The translations under genes were made by a program, and so were the position numbers. Shown here piece after piece: positions 32,426-43,198 of a stretch of DNA of 64,000 nucleotides. The notes beneath the pieces were generated by a model that made no database searches, was not told the DNA's origin, and saw only the letters and a program-made list of their open reading frames with translations. Position 1 is the first letter of the stretch. Each line of letters opens with the position of its first letter. The DNA comes from Auricularia sp. M13 (lineage: Eukaryota > Basidiomycota > Agaricomycetes > Auriculariales > Auriculariaceae): contig CM073199.1 in NCBI GenBank assembly GCA_037042915.1, positions 2,232,001 to 2,296,000 of the forward strand, given 5' to 3'.

Positions 32426-33745
32426 ATGTGCGGCCGCTTCGCGCTCAACAGAGGCCACCTCGCCGCGAACGTCGACTACGCGTACCACGAACAACCGGAG
32501 GAGTGGATAGACCGCGATAATTTCCAGCCCAGGTCCGTCGCGTGCGCGCGCTGCTGCGCTCATTGCTCAGTGCTGCCAGGCACAACATCGCGCCGCGCTC
32601 CAACGCACCCGTCCTGCGCCGCGATAGGCCCTCGCCCGCTCCCTCAGACTCTGCCTCCACCAAGGAACGCGCGCCCAGCCGCCTCGTGCTTCAAACGATG
32701 CGCTGGGGTGTCGTGCCGCACTGGACCCGCTTCGACGCGCCCAACAGCGAGATGAAGACCTTTAACGCCCGCGGGGAGGCCCTGCTTGAAAAGGACGCCG
32801 GCATGTGGAACGCACTCAAGAAGCACAAGCGCTGTGTCGTGCCCGTCGACGGCTACTTCGAGTGGCACGTCAAGGACCCCGGCGTCAAGCTCCCGCACTT
32901 CGTACGACACAAGGATTCCAAACGCTGCATGCTGCTGGCTGGACTGTGGGATCACGTCACGCTGGAAGATGGCAAGGGCCCGGAGCTCTGGACGTTTGCC
33001 ATTGTCACCGTTGCCGCGAATAAGCAGCTGGCTTGGCTGCATGACAGGATGCCGCTTATCCTGCACCGCGAGGAGGACGTCGAGACGTGGCTGAATGGGG
33101 ATCTCGGCTGGTCGACGGACGTGATACGTCTTGTCAAGCCGTACGACGGACCTGATCTTGAATGGTGCGTATCCCTCATCAGCAGTGCGACCTGTACGAG
33201 ACTCACTCTGTGCGCAAAGCTACCAGGTCCCGACGGAGGTCGGCAAAGTGGGGACGGACTCGCCTTCCTATGTACAGCCTATATCCCAGCGGAAGGATGG
33301 CATCAGGGCCTCGTTCGCGCGCGTAGGCCAAAAGAAGGCGGCAGGTTCCCCTTCGAAACCTCCTCCTCCGCCCAAACTCCAACCCGGCGACATCCTCCTT
33401 CCACAGAACACAGACGAACCTCCCGAACCCGAGATCATCGAAATATCCGACTCCTCGCAACCTCAAGCTTCATCCTCCAAGGGCGACGTGATCGAGATAC
33501 CCTCCTCGCCGCCCGCAACTAGTACGACCTTGCACTATCCGGACGTTATCGAAATACTCTCGTCGCCACCCCCTCAGCCCACGTCGTCCAAACGCAAGCG
33601 CGACAGCGACGATGCCGACGTCCTCGCAACGCCCACCAAGAAGAGACCAAAACCTACCGGCAAGGTGTCGCCACGCAAAAAGGTGGTCGTGGCTGGCAAG
33701 GAGAAGGGGAACGCGAAGATCACCACTTTCTTCAAGCACGCGTAA
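32426..33745 (+). CDS. SRAP-domain abasic-site shield protein, HMCES type
   Basis: Covalently traps abasic sites in single-stranded DNA at replication forks through its N-terminal cysteine, protecting them from cleavage. Exons 32426-32532, 32580-33164 and 33220-33745 sum to 1218 nt, 405 aa; introns are 47 and 55 nt. The start gives MCGRF, with the catalytic Cys at position 2 once Met is removed. The other SRAP active-site features are present: FNARGE (Asn), GYFEW (Glu) and LHDRMP (His). Beyond residue about 250 is a disordered tail with three hydrophobic-acidic motifs (EIIEISDSS, DVIEIPSS, DVIEILSS) like SUMO-interacting motifs, Lys/Arg-rich stretches, and a terminal ITTFF resembling a PCNA-interacting (PIP) box. 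Human HMCES also ends in a PIP box. Family assignment is firm; the tail motifs are inferred. Confidence 0.93.
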
Positions 33746-34454
33746 TTCGCGTGCACACGTGGGACGTCGCGGACCCGAACGCTTTCTTGCTTTGCTTTTT
33801 CGTTTTGCTTGCGAACCGTCACACTCACAGCGCTCATCTGCTCAATCTGTCTGTATAGAACCCGCGGTGTTTGTAATTGTACTTTTATGGTGTTTTGGCG
33901 GTTCCGCGGCCCGACTCACTGGCACTTCAAGCTTCGAGTTCTCAGGTCCTATGTTGCAGTCCCACGTGAAGGTTATGCTCTCCGATTATGTATAGCGATT
34001 ATCGTAGTACGTTGCCAAGGTATTGTTTGGGAGTGACTGCGGGAGAAAGTGCACTTGGGACTGTCTTGTTCTCGAGGCCGCTACGATCTGTGAACCACAG
34101 CCATCGCAAACGGTCAGCCAGTTCGTCAAGGTCGTCCAAGGGATTCATAGTGGACTGTGCTGAATTTGTGGAGTTTGGCCAGAACTCGGCGTTGCTATAC
34201 TTTGAGCACGAAGAGCGGCGGGTGTTCACAGGCGACGAAAAGAGCCGCTAGATGAGCACAAAATCTCTGGGAAATTCCCAAAACAAATCGCAAGTGTTAG
34301 GGATGAGAGAACAAGTGGGGCTCGCACAGTAGGCAGGAAATTTTGAGGAGAAGAAAAGGGATGACGGACATTGGTCGAGAACAGCGTGGACCTGCTCCGG
34401 CCCTTTCCGAACGTTCCGAACCTAGAAATCTTGTAACCGTCCTCGTCGCCCACG
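33746..34454. other. Intergenic
   Basis: The 3' flank of the SRAP gene and the promoter of the Qcr7 gene, about 700 bp. No gene was recognised. Confidence 0.55.
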
Positions 34455-34955
34455 ATGGTCGTCGGCTTCTCGCTCGCGCCATGGATTATGAAGCGTCCCG
34501 GCCTGCTGCGCGCTCTTAAGCCGCTGTCGGCCTGGTACGTCGACCAGGCCGGCTGGCGCAAGTACGGCCTCATGTATGACGATTTGAGTGCGTACCAGCC
34601 AGCCCTAGCCCGACCTGGAGTAACCGTGCTCGCCGTTGCAGTCATCGAGGAGAACGAGACAGTGTCCAAGGCGCTCAGCCGGCTGCCCAAGCAGGCGATA
34701 TACGACCGCTCGTTCCGCATCCGTCGCGCCCAGCAGCAGGATATCTTGCACATGGAGCTGCCCAAGGCTCAGTGGATAAAGCCCGAACATGTGAGCTCAA
34801 CCATAATGACGTTGACTGTGCCGCGCGACTGACGGTTTGCCCAGGACGTGCCGTACCTGACGCCGTTGATTGAGCAAGTCGTCAAGGAAGAGAACGAGCG
34901 CGCCGAGCTCGACAACCTCATCGTCGAGCGCCGCTTCCCTGGCTCTGGCCATTAA
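34455..34955 (+). CDS. Cytochrome bc1 complex subunit 7 (Qcr7-like)
   Basis: Small nuclear-encoded subunit of mitochondrial complex III, on the matrix side near cytochrome b. Exons 34455-34587, 34642-34790 and 34845-34955 (two 54-nt introns) sum to 393 nt, 130 aa, a normal length. The N-terminus GFSLAPWIMKRPGLLRALKP, then WRKYGLMYDDL, RLPKQAIYDRSFRIRRAQQ and PYLTPLIEQVVKEENER are all characteristic. The ATG at 34455 places GFSLAP at the expected position, so no further 5' exon is needed. As with yeast Qcr7, no long cleavable presequence is visible. Confidence 0.95.
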
Positions 34956-36497
34956 TAGCTTTAGATGTACGCGCTTCATGCCTCTCTCTTCAGGCTTTTG
35001 CTGTCCGGAAATCACTCACGTTCCGCCGCAGATAGCTTGCTTGTTGTCTTCAAATTGAACTTGCTCTATTCTTTCGCAGCGGTGAGCGACGGCGACTATC
35101 TGCTTCATTTAGCGCGGTGCACGTCGCTGTATAAATTGAACTGCGTCATGGAGGTCGTAATATTTACTTGTTGCAGTGCGAAGGGTTCGAAAGACTGTTC
35201 TAGGTCTTCCGGCCTCAGGCGTGCGCGCACCTTCGAAGCTGGACCGCCCGCTAACAGTGTCACGTCGACGAAGATGAACCGAAGCGGTACCAACGCTGCC
35301 CGTCGCCATTCTGCCTGTCTCCTAATATGTCTACCGCGCTATGTGCTCTCGATGTGTCGGTCAGAACTACACGCAGTTACAGTCATTGCTGGAGTTCAAC
35401 AACTGGACTGTTCTCTTTGTGTGCGCCATGTTCTGCATGGTGTAGACAGCGGCATCCGGCTCGTCCGGCCGTGCAGCTCATTTCTCTGGGCTCATACCTC
35501 CCGCGCGACTCTGAAGTATCTCCGTACTGCAATGGACATGTTGAAGCTTCCGAATCGCTGTCTCGCCCGTCAAGCGATCCGCCATGCCGACTTCCGAAGC
35601 ACAATTTCCTTCTGGTTTCGCTCACCGTTGGCGCTCGTCGCGCGCGACGTGCCATTGTCCCAGGTATCCCGACTTCGTGCGGATGAAGCGCTGCCAGGAT
35701 CCACCTTCCGATTGAGGAGACTGATTGGATCATTCTATGAGGACCTTACAATCAGCTCATGTCGCGCAGTTTGCGCAGTACCGCTATGTATTATATGGTA
35801 AGTTTATAGCTGCGCCTGGTGTATCTACTGAACTGTTTGAAGGCGTACATGCCAGTAGATCTACTGCGCATGAAGCTACGATACTCGATGCACTCGCTCC
35901 CAGGCTGATTGGGCATGTACCCATATGGCTTTGACGCTTTCCGCAGACTCACGATTCACCCTGCACATCATCAACCCTCTTGCGTGACGAAACGAAGTGC
36001 ACGCGACTTCTCGCGCAATCGGGAGCGCCAGACAAGTGGTGGGCCGTGCCCACAGTGCGAACAGTCCTGTCAACCTACTCAGTCTTCTACATCTCATCCT
36101 TCCGCCCACAACTGTACGACCATGCAGCATATGCAAGTCTAAACGGTCTTGTTGTTCCTCGCTGCCTGCCGCACTGACAATGCACCCTGCATCCAAATCT
36201 CCGTCTTCCCAACAGCGTCAACTGCTTACTTTACTTCAATCCCCCGACAGATGCACATACTCGAGTGATGCGCAGCATGGCCATCGTGAACTGCGGAATC
36301 ACGCATAAACGGAGTCGTCATGCCAGGATACGCCATTCGCGACAGAATTGGGTGAGGGCGGCTTTCCGTCACTGCAGCTCCAAGAACATCCTCGCAACGG
36401 ACAAGCACAACCACATGATGCATCTGCCATCACACGAGGCTCTTGGGTACATAAAGACCTCCGTACGGTCCCCAACGACCACCCATTCTCTTCCCAA
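34956..36497. other. Intergenic, no supportable gene
   Basis: About 1.5 kb. Overlapping open frames on both strands lack any recognisable motif or consistent splice sites. It includes the promoter of the secreted-protein gene; a TATA-like ACATAAAG lies about 50 bp before that ATG. Confidence 0.5.
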
Positions 36498-37125
36498 ATG
36501 ATCACCTCGCGCCTTCTCGCCCTCGCAGCTGTCGCATTTAGTTTCGCCGCCGCGGCCGACACTGTGACCATCGAGAACACCGGTCCGTAATTTGTGGCCC
36601 ACCGCGCGCTATGTCAGGTTGCTCACCGTTGTCGTAGACCCTGCTTGGACGTTTTCTTTCGGCTCCTTCACGGTCACTGACGACAAGGCATCCGGTGGCT
36701 CTTACAAGCGCCTTCCCATTGTACGCAGACCGTTCTCATAACTTCCGCTGGCGTGCTTGACTGACTTCTTATAGAACGCCCGCGCCGAAGTCTCCTTCGT
36801 GGGAAGCGGCGCGTCCGTCTACTTCGTCATTCCCGCCAACGAAACGGGAATATGGACGTTCACCTTTGACGACGAGAGCATCGGTGAATTCGAGCTCGTG
36901 AACCCCGTTGCGACGAACCAGTACAACATTGTGAGTTTCAATCTCAAAGGCCGTCGATGCCCAGCTGTAGACTGAAGGCGATTACTTTGACAGCGCGGAC
37001 TCAGCTCGCACGGCCACCCCGTCGGAAAGCATACCATCAAGATCGTTGGCGAGTCCGCCCAGGTCGGCGTCGACAAGCTCGTCTACAACCCGGGCCCCGC
37101 AGATGCCACCGACCCCGTAGACTAG
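36498..37125 (+). CDS. Small secreted beta-rich protein
   Basis: Exons 36498-36582, 36638-36720, 36775-36930 and 36994-37125 sum to 456 nt, 151 aa; introns 54-63 nt. The first about 20 residues form a signal peptide (hydrophobic LLALAAVAFSFAAAA, then Asp). The mature protein is rich in alternating hydrophobic residues (EVSFVGSGASVYFVIP, GIWTFTFDDESIGEFELV), resembling the jelly-roll/galactose-binding-like fold common in secreted Agaricomycete proteins. No catalytic residues, no transmembrane anchor and few cysteines. It is the first of three small secreted-protein genes in 5 kb. The fold assignment is inference. Confidence 0.75.
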
Positions 37126-37544
37126 GCATTCAGGTTGACACTTTATCATTATATAAGACCGTTGCTGGTGTGCAGCGACCGCAAGCCTATGGAAAGTCGT
37201 GATGTCTGGGCCTTCTAACGGGCGTGCCATAGAGCACAACCGCCAATCGCTATGACCCAGTGTCATTCAGTGTGAGCGGGACTGTTTTATATTCTGTCAG
37301 TGATCATCTCTTGAGAAGATGCAGGCGACGCTTCCGCCGAGTCGAACGCGACGAGTCCAAGTCAAACGCGACGAGATGCTATCTTCCATGCGCAGCCCGA
37401 GGGCCCTGACCCACTGCAGGTCACGTTCAGCGGATCCGGAAGCCCGCTCGGGCATCGAATACCTGAGTTGAGCGCTCTTTCAGCGTCTACGTTGGAAGTA
37501 ATACCATTTTCGAATCAGAGCGCTACATTCACAAATACTCTCGA
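37126..37544. other. Intergenic
   Basis: About 420 bp between the secreted-protein gene and the start of the tandem duplication. Nothing recognised. Confidence 0.5.
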
Positions 37545-38044
37545 TGCATCAGACGATTCAGGGTGAGATTCACGGCGACGGCCACCTCTGTGGTCTCTAT
37601 CCATGGGAGCGCTTATTCCTTAATAGAACCCCCTTCGAATCTCTTCAAGAGCGAGAGCACTAAGCCCATCTACGCGAGTGTGTCGCATTTTTTACTACTG
37701 GGAAAGTTCGACTGATATAAGTACTGTAAAATATTAAGACCGTACGGAGCATATGTAGAGTGCACAGAGTACCTGCTGTTTCTCCTGGGTTGAACACGCG
37801 GCCAGTAGCTGCGGATTGAACTAAGAATAATGCTGGAGCCCAGGGAACCGGCTTCAAGTGCAAACTTCACTTACGGCCATGATTCCCCTCCGGATCACGT
37901 GGATCTATACAGGTGCCGCAATAGCCATTGTAGTTTCTCACTGCAGGAAAGCCGCCGGCGTCTCTAACGAGTCAGCGTAGACCTTTCGGTGAGCACAAGC
38001 CGCACTCGAAGGTATTATTATCCCTCATATGCGCCTTCAACTGG

Positions 38045-38051
38045 TATAAAA
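38045..38051 (+). promoter_or_regulatory. TATA box of cyanovirin-N gene 1
   Basis: TATAAAA about 55 bp upstream of the ATG at 38103, preserved in the duplicated gene. Confidence 0.7.
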
Positions 38052-38102
38052 GACGACAAGGGGAGAGGTCAAAGTCCTCATCGCACTCAGAGTCAGCCCG
38101 AC

Positions 38103-38595
38103 ATGCAGTTCACCAGCGCTTTCCTCGCTCTCAGCGTCCTCGTCGTCGGTGTCGTTGCTGACTCCGGCTTCGGCCAGTCTTGCACCAACATTCACCTCAG
38201 TGGCTCCGGGTCGAACCTTGCCCTCGACGCCACCTGCACCAACGAGGGCGGAGGCAACAACGGCAACCAGGTCTTCCCGCTCAGCGACTGCCTCGCCAAC
38301 GTCAACGGCGAGTTCGTCTGCCAGGTCAAGTGAGTCATCCTCACAGACTGGGCCGTTGTCTTCCCCACTCATGAGTTGGCAGCGGCGGCGCCATGCAGTC
38401 TTGCAGCGGCTGCAGCCTCGCGGGAACCGCGCTCACCTGCACCTGCACGCGCACCAACGGCGGCACGGACACTGCGTCGTTCGATCTCAGTGAGCGCCCA
38501 ACTTATTTCCCTTGCGCGACAACCTGATTGACCGAATTTCCTTCTCAGACACTTGCATCGGAAACACCGACGGCATTCTGACCTGCAGCTCCTGA
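38103..38595 (+). CDS. Secreted cyanovirin-N-homology (CVNH) lectin, copy 1
   Basis: CVNH proteins bind mannose-rich or other glycans; fungal ones are often single-domain and secreted. Exons 38103-38329, 38383-38489 and 38549-38595 (introns 53 and 59 nt) give 126 aa. A signal peptide (MQFTSAFLALSVLVVGVVA) is followed by one CVNH domain with the family's two internal pseudo-repeats: FGQSCTNIHL, DCLANVNGEF, then SCSGCSLAGTALTC, DLNTCIGNTDGIL. Several Cys pairs suggest disulfides. The predicted mature protein is identical to that of copy 2. The role could be defence, adhesion or cell-wall interaction. Confidence 0.92.
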
Positions 38596-38900
38596 GCATC
38601 TAGCTGTCCAAGCCGCGTTCCAAATGTATTGTAGACGTTTAAGTGGCTGGCCAGAGTAGGGCCCCGAGATTTGCCAATTGGTACTCATTACATCGATCGA
38701 GGAGTCCCGACGGCAGCTCAGAGTCGTTGAGATAGCAATCTGGGGAGCGCGGCGTAAGGATCCTTTGGTAGCGTTCTCCAGGAGAACGCTATGAAAGCCC
38801 CTGGAGAGAGCGCACTATATGCGAAGACCGATCTTAGCAGTGTGCCAGGTCGCAGCAACTCAACCGCTACTCGGACCATTCGATGGCGGCGAGAAATCGT

Positions 38901-39989
38901 TGAGGGTCACTGCTGCTCGTTTAAAAACGCGTTGTCCTAATTCCAGCCGCATCAATTACCCCTTCATTAAAGACTTGCCCGTCTGTCCGTCACATTTCTT
39001 CCAAGATGTAGTCACTGAGTGAACAGTTCACACAGTGGGCAATGCGCAGCGTGTGCAGTGGGAAGGAAAGGGGAGTGTGTCACCGAATAAGTGTGGGCGG
39101 CGAAGGGAGAGTGCGGGTGGGGGAGCAGGGCGTGGGCAGTCGGACGCGTGGACGCTAGGCGTCGGGTGGAAGGAGCGCGACACGGGAAAGCAGTCGGGCG
39201 GCTGAAATGCGCGCGGGGAGCCCCCAGAGGTCATCCGTGAGCAGCGCGTGCGGCTGGTTGGGTCGTGGTTGCGGTGCAGAGCGCGCGCGTGAGGAAAACG
39301 GAGACCGGGAGCAAAGCGGAATCTCGAAAGAAACGTGATCACATGACAGACAGACGCCGTGGTGATTTTCGGTCAAAGCGCTACAGTTACAAATAGTTTG
39401 TAATATGTGAACCAAGAATAAAGAAAAATCTGCTTATCTCAGCCCTCGCTTCCTTTTGAGATTTGTGAAAAGGCGTGGTGACGCTGTCGGCAAAGCAAAC
39501 GGTCAGCGAAAGCGATGTGGTCAGTACTACTGAGGTCTATCATTGACATTTTCAGCCTGAGCAGCATTAGAATCTTTATTCAGAGGGCGCACGGCTTCAC
39601 GACAAATATGACTGCGGCGGAATTACTAAGTGACGCCCAGAAATCAACATTCCCTGGAATAAGAGCCATTGGGATAGGCGGGACCGAGACTCGAGTGTAT
39701 GTAGCAGATAAACAGAGACTCCCGTGCTGTTTAATTCTACGACCTGCTTAATATCACATTGACTCATAATTAGACGGCGCCTGCGTGCAGGCCCGAGTCA
39801 ACTCAGGAAGGAAAAGACGGGCAGGCAAGACCGTCGTGACCCAGGCGCTCATGAGAAAGTGACAGCGTAGAGCGTCGGGGCCCTCATTCTAAATCATATT
39901 CTGTCCAGATTTTTCTGATTTAATTGAGTTCCGAGTAGCCTGGAGTAGTTTGAGGGCTCAACCGAGGCTGGCGAATTGCTGCCGAACGC
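38901..39989. other. Spacer between duplicated CVNH units
   Basis: About 1.1 kb with no supportable gene. AGCGCTACAGTTACAAATA at 39378-39396 resembles AGCGCTACATTCACAAATA just before copy 1 (about 37520-37540), hinting at further repeat fragments. Confidence 0.5.
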
Positions 39990-40509
39990 TCAATGCATCA
40001 GACGATTCACAGTGAGATTCACGGCGACGGCCACCTCTGTGCTTTCAATTCATTTCTATTATTGGAGCGCTTATTCCTGAGAATCGCCTTCGAATCTCTT
40101 CGAAGTGCAAGAGCACCAAACCCGTACACTTGCTTTCATCGCATTTCGATAGTTACGTTTCAACGCTCTGAGGGAAGTTCAACTAGTAACCGATATAAGT
40201 GCATGGATCACACCCCAGAGTATACATGCTTTCTCGCCGGGGTGAACGTTGAACTGAACACGCGGCCAGTGGCCGCAGAACGATCTGAGAACAACCCTGG
40301 AGCCGAGGGGAACGGCTTCAGGTGCAGACTTCACTTTCGGCCATGATGGGCCCTGCGGATCACGTGAATCTTTACACGTGCCGCAGTAGCCACTGTAGTT
40401 TCTCACTGTAGGAAAGCCGTCGGCGTCTCGTACGAGTCAGCGTAGACCTTTCGGTGAGCACTGGCCGCACTCGAAGGTATTATTATCCCTCATATGCGCG
40501 TCCAACTGG

Positions 40510-40516
40510 TATAAAA
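40510..40516 (+). promoter_or_regulatory. TATA box of cyanovirin-N gene 2
   Basis: TATAAAA about 55 bp before the ATG at 40572, as in copy 1. Confidence 0.7.
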
Positions 40517-40571
40517 GACGACAAGGGAAGAGGTCAGAGTCCTCATCGCACTGAGAGTCAATCAGCCCGAC

Positions 40572-41067
40572 ATGCAGTTCACCAGCGCTTTCCTCGCTCT
40601 CAGCGTCCTCCTCGTCGGTGTCGTTGCTGACTCCGGCTTCGGCCAGTCCTGCACCAACATTCACCTCAGTGGCTCCGGGTCGAACCTTGCCCTCGACGCC
40701 ACCTGCACCAACGAGGGTGGAGGCAACAACGGCAACCAGGTCTTCCCGCTCAGCGACTGCCTCGCCAACGTCAACGGCGAGTTTGTCTGCCAGGTCAAGT
40801 AAGTCACCCTCACAGACTGGGCTGTTGTCTCCCCCACTAATGAGTTGGCAGCGGTGGCGCCATGCAGTCTTGCAGCGGCTGCAGCCTCGCTGGAACCGCG
40901 CTCACCTGCACCTGCACGCGCACCAACGGCGGCACGGACACCGCGTCCTTCGATCTCAGTGAGCGCTCAATTCCCCTTGCGCGATGCAGTTCGACCTGAT
41001 TGACCAAATTTCCTTCGCAGACACCTGCATTGGGAACACCGACGGCATCCTGACCTGCAGCTCCTGA
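40572..41067 (+). CDS. Secreted cyanovirin-N-homology (CVNH) lectin, copy 2
   Basis: Exons 40572-40798, 40852-40958 and 41021-41067; exon sizes (227, 107, 47 nt) match copy 1 exactly and give 126 aa. Introns are 53 and 62 nt. The one predicted amino-acid difference I see from copy 1 is Leu for Val inside the signal peptide (VLLVGVVA). The promoter TATA box and most of the 5' flank are also kept, so both copies are probably expressed. Confidence 0.92.
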
Positions 41068-41394
41068 GCGTCTGGCCGCCCGAGCCGTGTTCCAAATGTA
41101 TTGTAGACGTTTAGGTGGCTGGCCAGTGTAGGGCCCCGAGACTTGCCAATCGGTACTCATTACGTCAAATGAGCTTTTGGATTCCGACGCCAGGCAACAT
41201 TCGTAGTTCATAGTCATTGAGATGGCAATCTGGGGACCGAGGCGTAAGGATCGTTTGAGATAACCCGTGAGAATTCTATCAGAGCGACTCCCATGAGAAA
41301 GCGTACTGTATGTGGGCAGTGTAGCCAGGTCGCAGAGACTCAACCGCGCTGATTCGGACCATTCGATGGCGAGAAACCGTTGTCGCGAAGCTCG

Positions 41395-42389
41395 GCGCAC
41401 GAAGCGCTTGGACCTCTACCAGCCGGCGCGCCTGGATCGGTCGGTCCCTATCGAGGTACTCGCCCCCGCCGGCGCATGGGCTCACTAGAATGGAATTTCC
41501 GCTTGTAGGCTGAGATCAAGGTGCTCGCGCAGCTCATCAAAGAGGGCAAGTTCGACTATATCGGGTGACGGAGGACGATCTGCGTCGCGCGCATGCTGTG
41601 AGCCTGACGCGTGAGAGGGCGCGAGAGCGACCACACAACTTGCTGGCATGCTGTATATCCACCCCATTGCCGCTGTGGAGATCCAGGTCTCGCCCGTCCA
41701 CTATCCGCCTGAGATCCAGGCTCGTACGCCGACGAGCTCCTCGTGGGGTTGTTGAGGGCCTTGGGATGCAGTCATCAAGACCGCGAAGGAGCTGGGCGTC
41801 GCGGTCGTCGCATATGCGTACGTACTACGTTTGCTGGCCATGGGCCGCACAGCGCTGATCTCCGCAGAGTCCAATCGCGCAGGGCCTCCTGACCAACTCA
41901 GGTCTGAACTTTAGCGCACTGAAGGAAGGCGACATGCGTCTCCAGCGCCGCGAAGTCATGGTTGTACATTTCGCGGGAGGCAGCGCGGTGCTGACGGTGA
42001 AATTCGCAGGCACAGCAGAAGTACAGGCCCGTCGTGGACGCGTTGTACAAGTTCGCGCATAAGAAGGGGATCACCGTAGCGTAGGTCTAGGTCTGTGCAG
42101 CTGAGATCCAGCACCGCCGAACACAAAGAGGAAATCTGACGCAGTGGATGTATGACAGGCGTCGATCGCGTGGGTCGCGTCGAGGGGAGAGCACGTCATG
42201 CCCTTCCTGGATCGTCGTGAGTATTCGCTGAAGCTGGCGGTGAAGCGTCATGCTGTGTGCTGATAGGTTGGTTGCAGTGCAGTGCAGAGGACGCAGGAGA
42301 ACAGGGCGGCGGGCAGCATAGCGATCTCCGAGGAGGATCTGAGGAAGTTGGACGCCGCCGTCGCGAGTCTGGCCCAGTCGCATTTGTAG
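41395..42389 (+). pseudogene. 5'-truncated aldo-keto reductase pseudogene
   Basis: Segments of an aldo-keto reductase of the fungal pyridoxine/aryl-alcohol type occur in order, in shifting frames: KRLDLYQPARLD and VPIE (about 41403-41455), AEIKVLAQLIKEGKFDYIG ending at a TGA (about 41510-41570), TEDDLRRAHAV, HPIAAVEIQVS (about 41655-41692), KELGVAVVAYA (about 41785-41820), GLLTNSGLNFSALKEGDM, DALYKFAHKKGIT (about 42037-42076), SIAWVASRGEHV, and ENRAAGSIAISEEDLRKLD near the terminal stop (42299-42389). The first roughly 100 residues, including the NADPH/active-site Tyr region, are absent, and there are several stops and frameshifts. It cannot encode an enzyme. Confidence 0.85.
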
Positions 42390-43198
42390 ACAGGAGGCAT
42401 CCCGCTGAGCATGCCGATAGCTAGACGCGCGATGTTGTATCTGAACCCGAAGGACAACCAGACAGCAGATGATGACTAAGCTAGGCAGTTCTCCTCACGG
42501 AACTCGTACGAGCAGGCATTAGAAGCAGCCTGTGGAAGTTGTTGGAAGGCGCTGTACAGAACTGGCAGACCAGGCGCAACTGAGGACATATCTCAGGGCT
42601 GCAGTCAGGATTTGACGCCCTCCCGTCATAGGAGTGTACACCTGAGTGGGGTCGCCGCTGAATGCATGGAAGTGGCGCTGGCGGAGAGAGGCTGGGAGCG
42701 AGTAGCCGGCACAGACATCGGGACAAGATGGCAGTCCAGCAGCGAAGAGCCGGAGGCTCGGGATGGTTGCATCAAGAAATAGTCCGCGGCGATACTTAGC
42801 ACCGCCTAGAGGAGGCCGATGGGATCACTCGATGAGGCCGAGGACGATCACGACACCGGGGCTGGGTCATGTTTACATACAGTACTATAGTCTCTTGGGT
42901 TCGTGTAAGTATGAGCAGCTAAAGACGTGTGTAGTACGAATGTAGAGTGCCAAATCCGAGGCTTGCGCGCGCCTAGATGGGGGAGAGACGGGCAGTGTTG
43001 GGCGCTGGTGGAAGAAGGAGACATGAGAAGGCTTCTGGCGTCTGCAGTCCTGGATGGAAATCAAAGAAAGACAAGTTGTGGGCAGAGAAAGAGAACGGGG
43101 AGCGGAGAAGAGATGCATCCGGCCTCAATTCCATCCGGGATCGTTTCGTTGTCGCCGTCGACGGCCTCTACGCTGGACGCTGGAATCGACCGGTAGCG
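42390..43198. other. Intergenic: 5' flank of the PAK kinase gene
   Basis: About 800 bp. A frame is open upstream of 43199 but I see no sign that it is translated. It should contain the kinase promoter. Confidence 0.5.

Larger units (their letters stand above)
37545..38900 (+). repeat. Tandem segmental duplication, copy 1
   Basis: The unit of about 1.36 kb carries a complete cyanovirin-N gene plus flanks and is repeated at 39990-41385. Both begin at ATGCATCAGACGATTCA and fade after GGACCATTCGATGGCG. The coding part is nearly identical; flanks have diverged with small indels. Confidence 0.9.
39990..41385 (+). repeat. Tandem segmental duplication, copy 2
   Basis: Partner of 37545-38900, offset by about 2.47 kb. 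Its right end is followed within about 10 bp by the truncated aldo-keto reductase. Confidence 0.9.

Noticed and set aside
34965-35801. 278-residue plus-strand frame after Qcr7
   Set aside because: No motif, signal or splice support; composition does not resemble the neighbouring genes.
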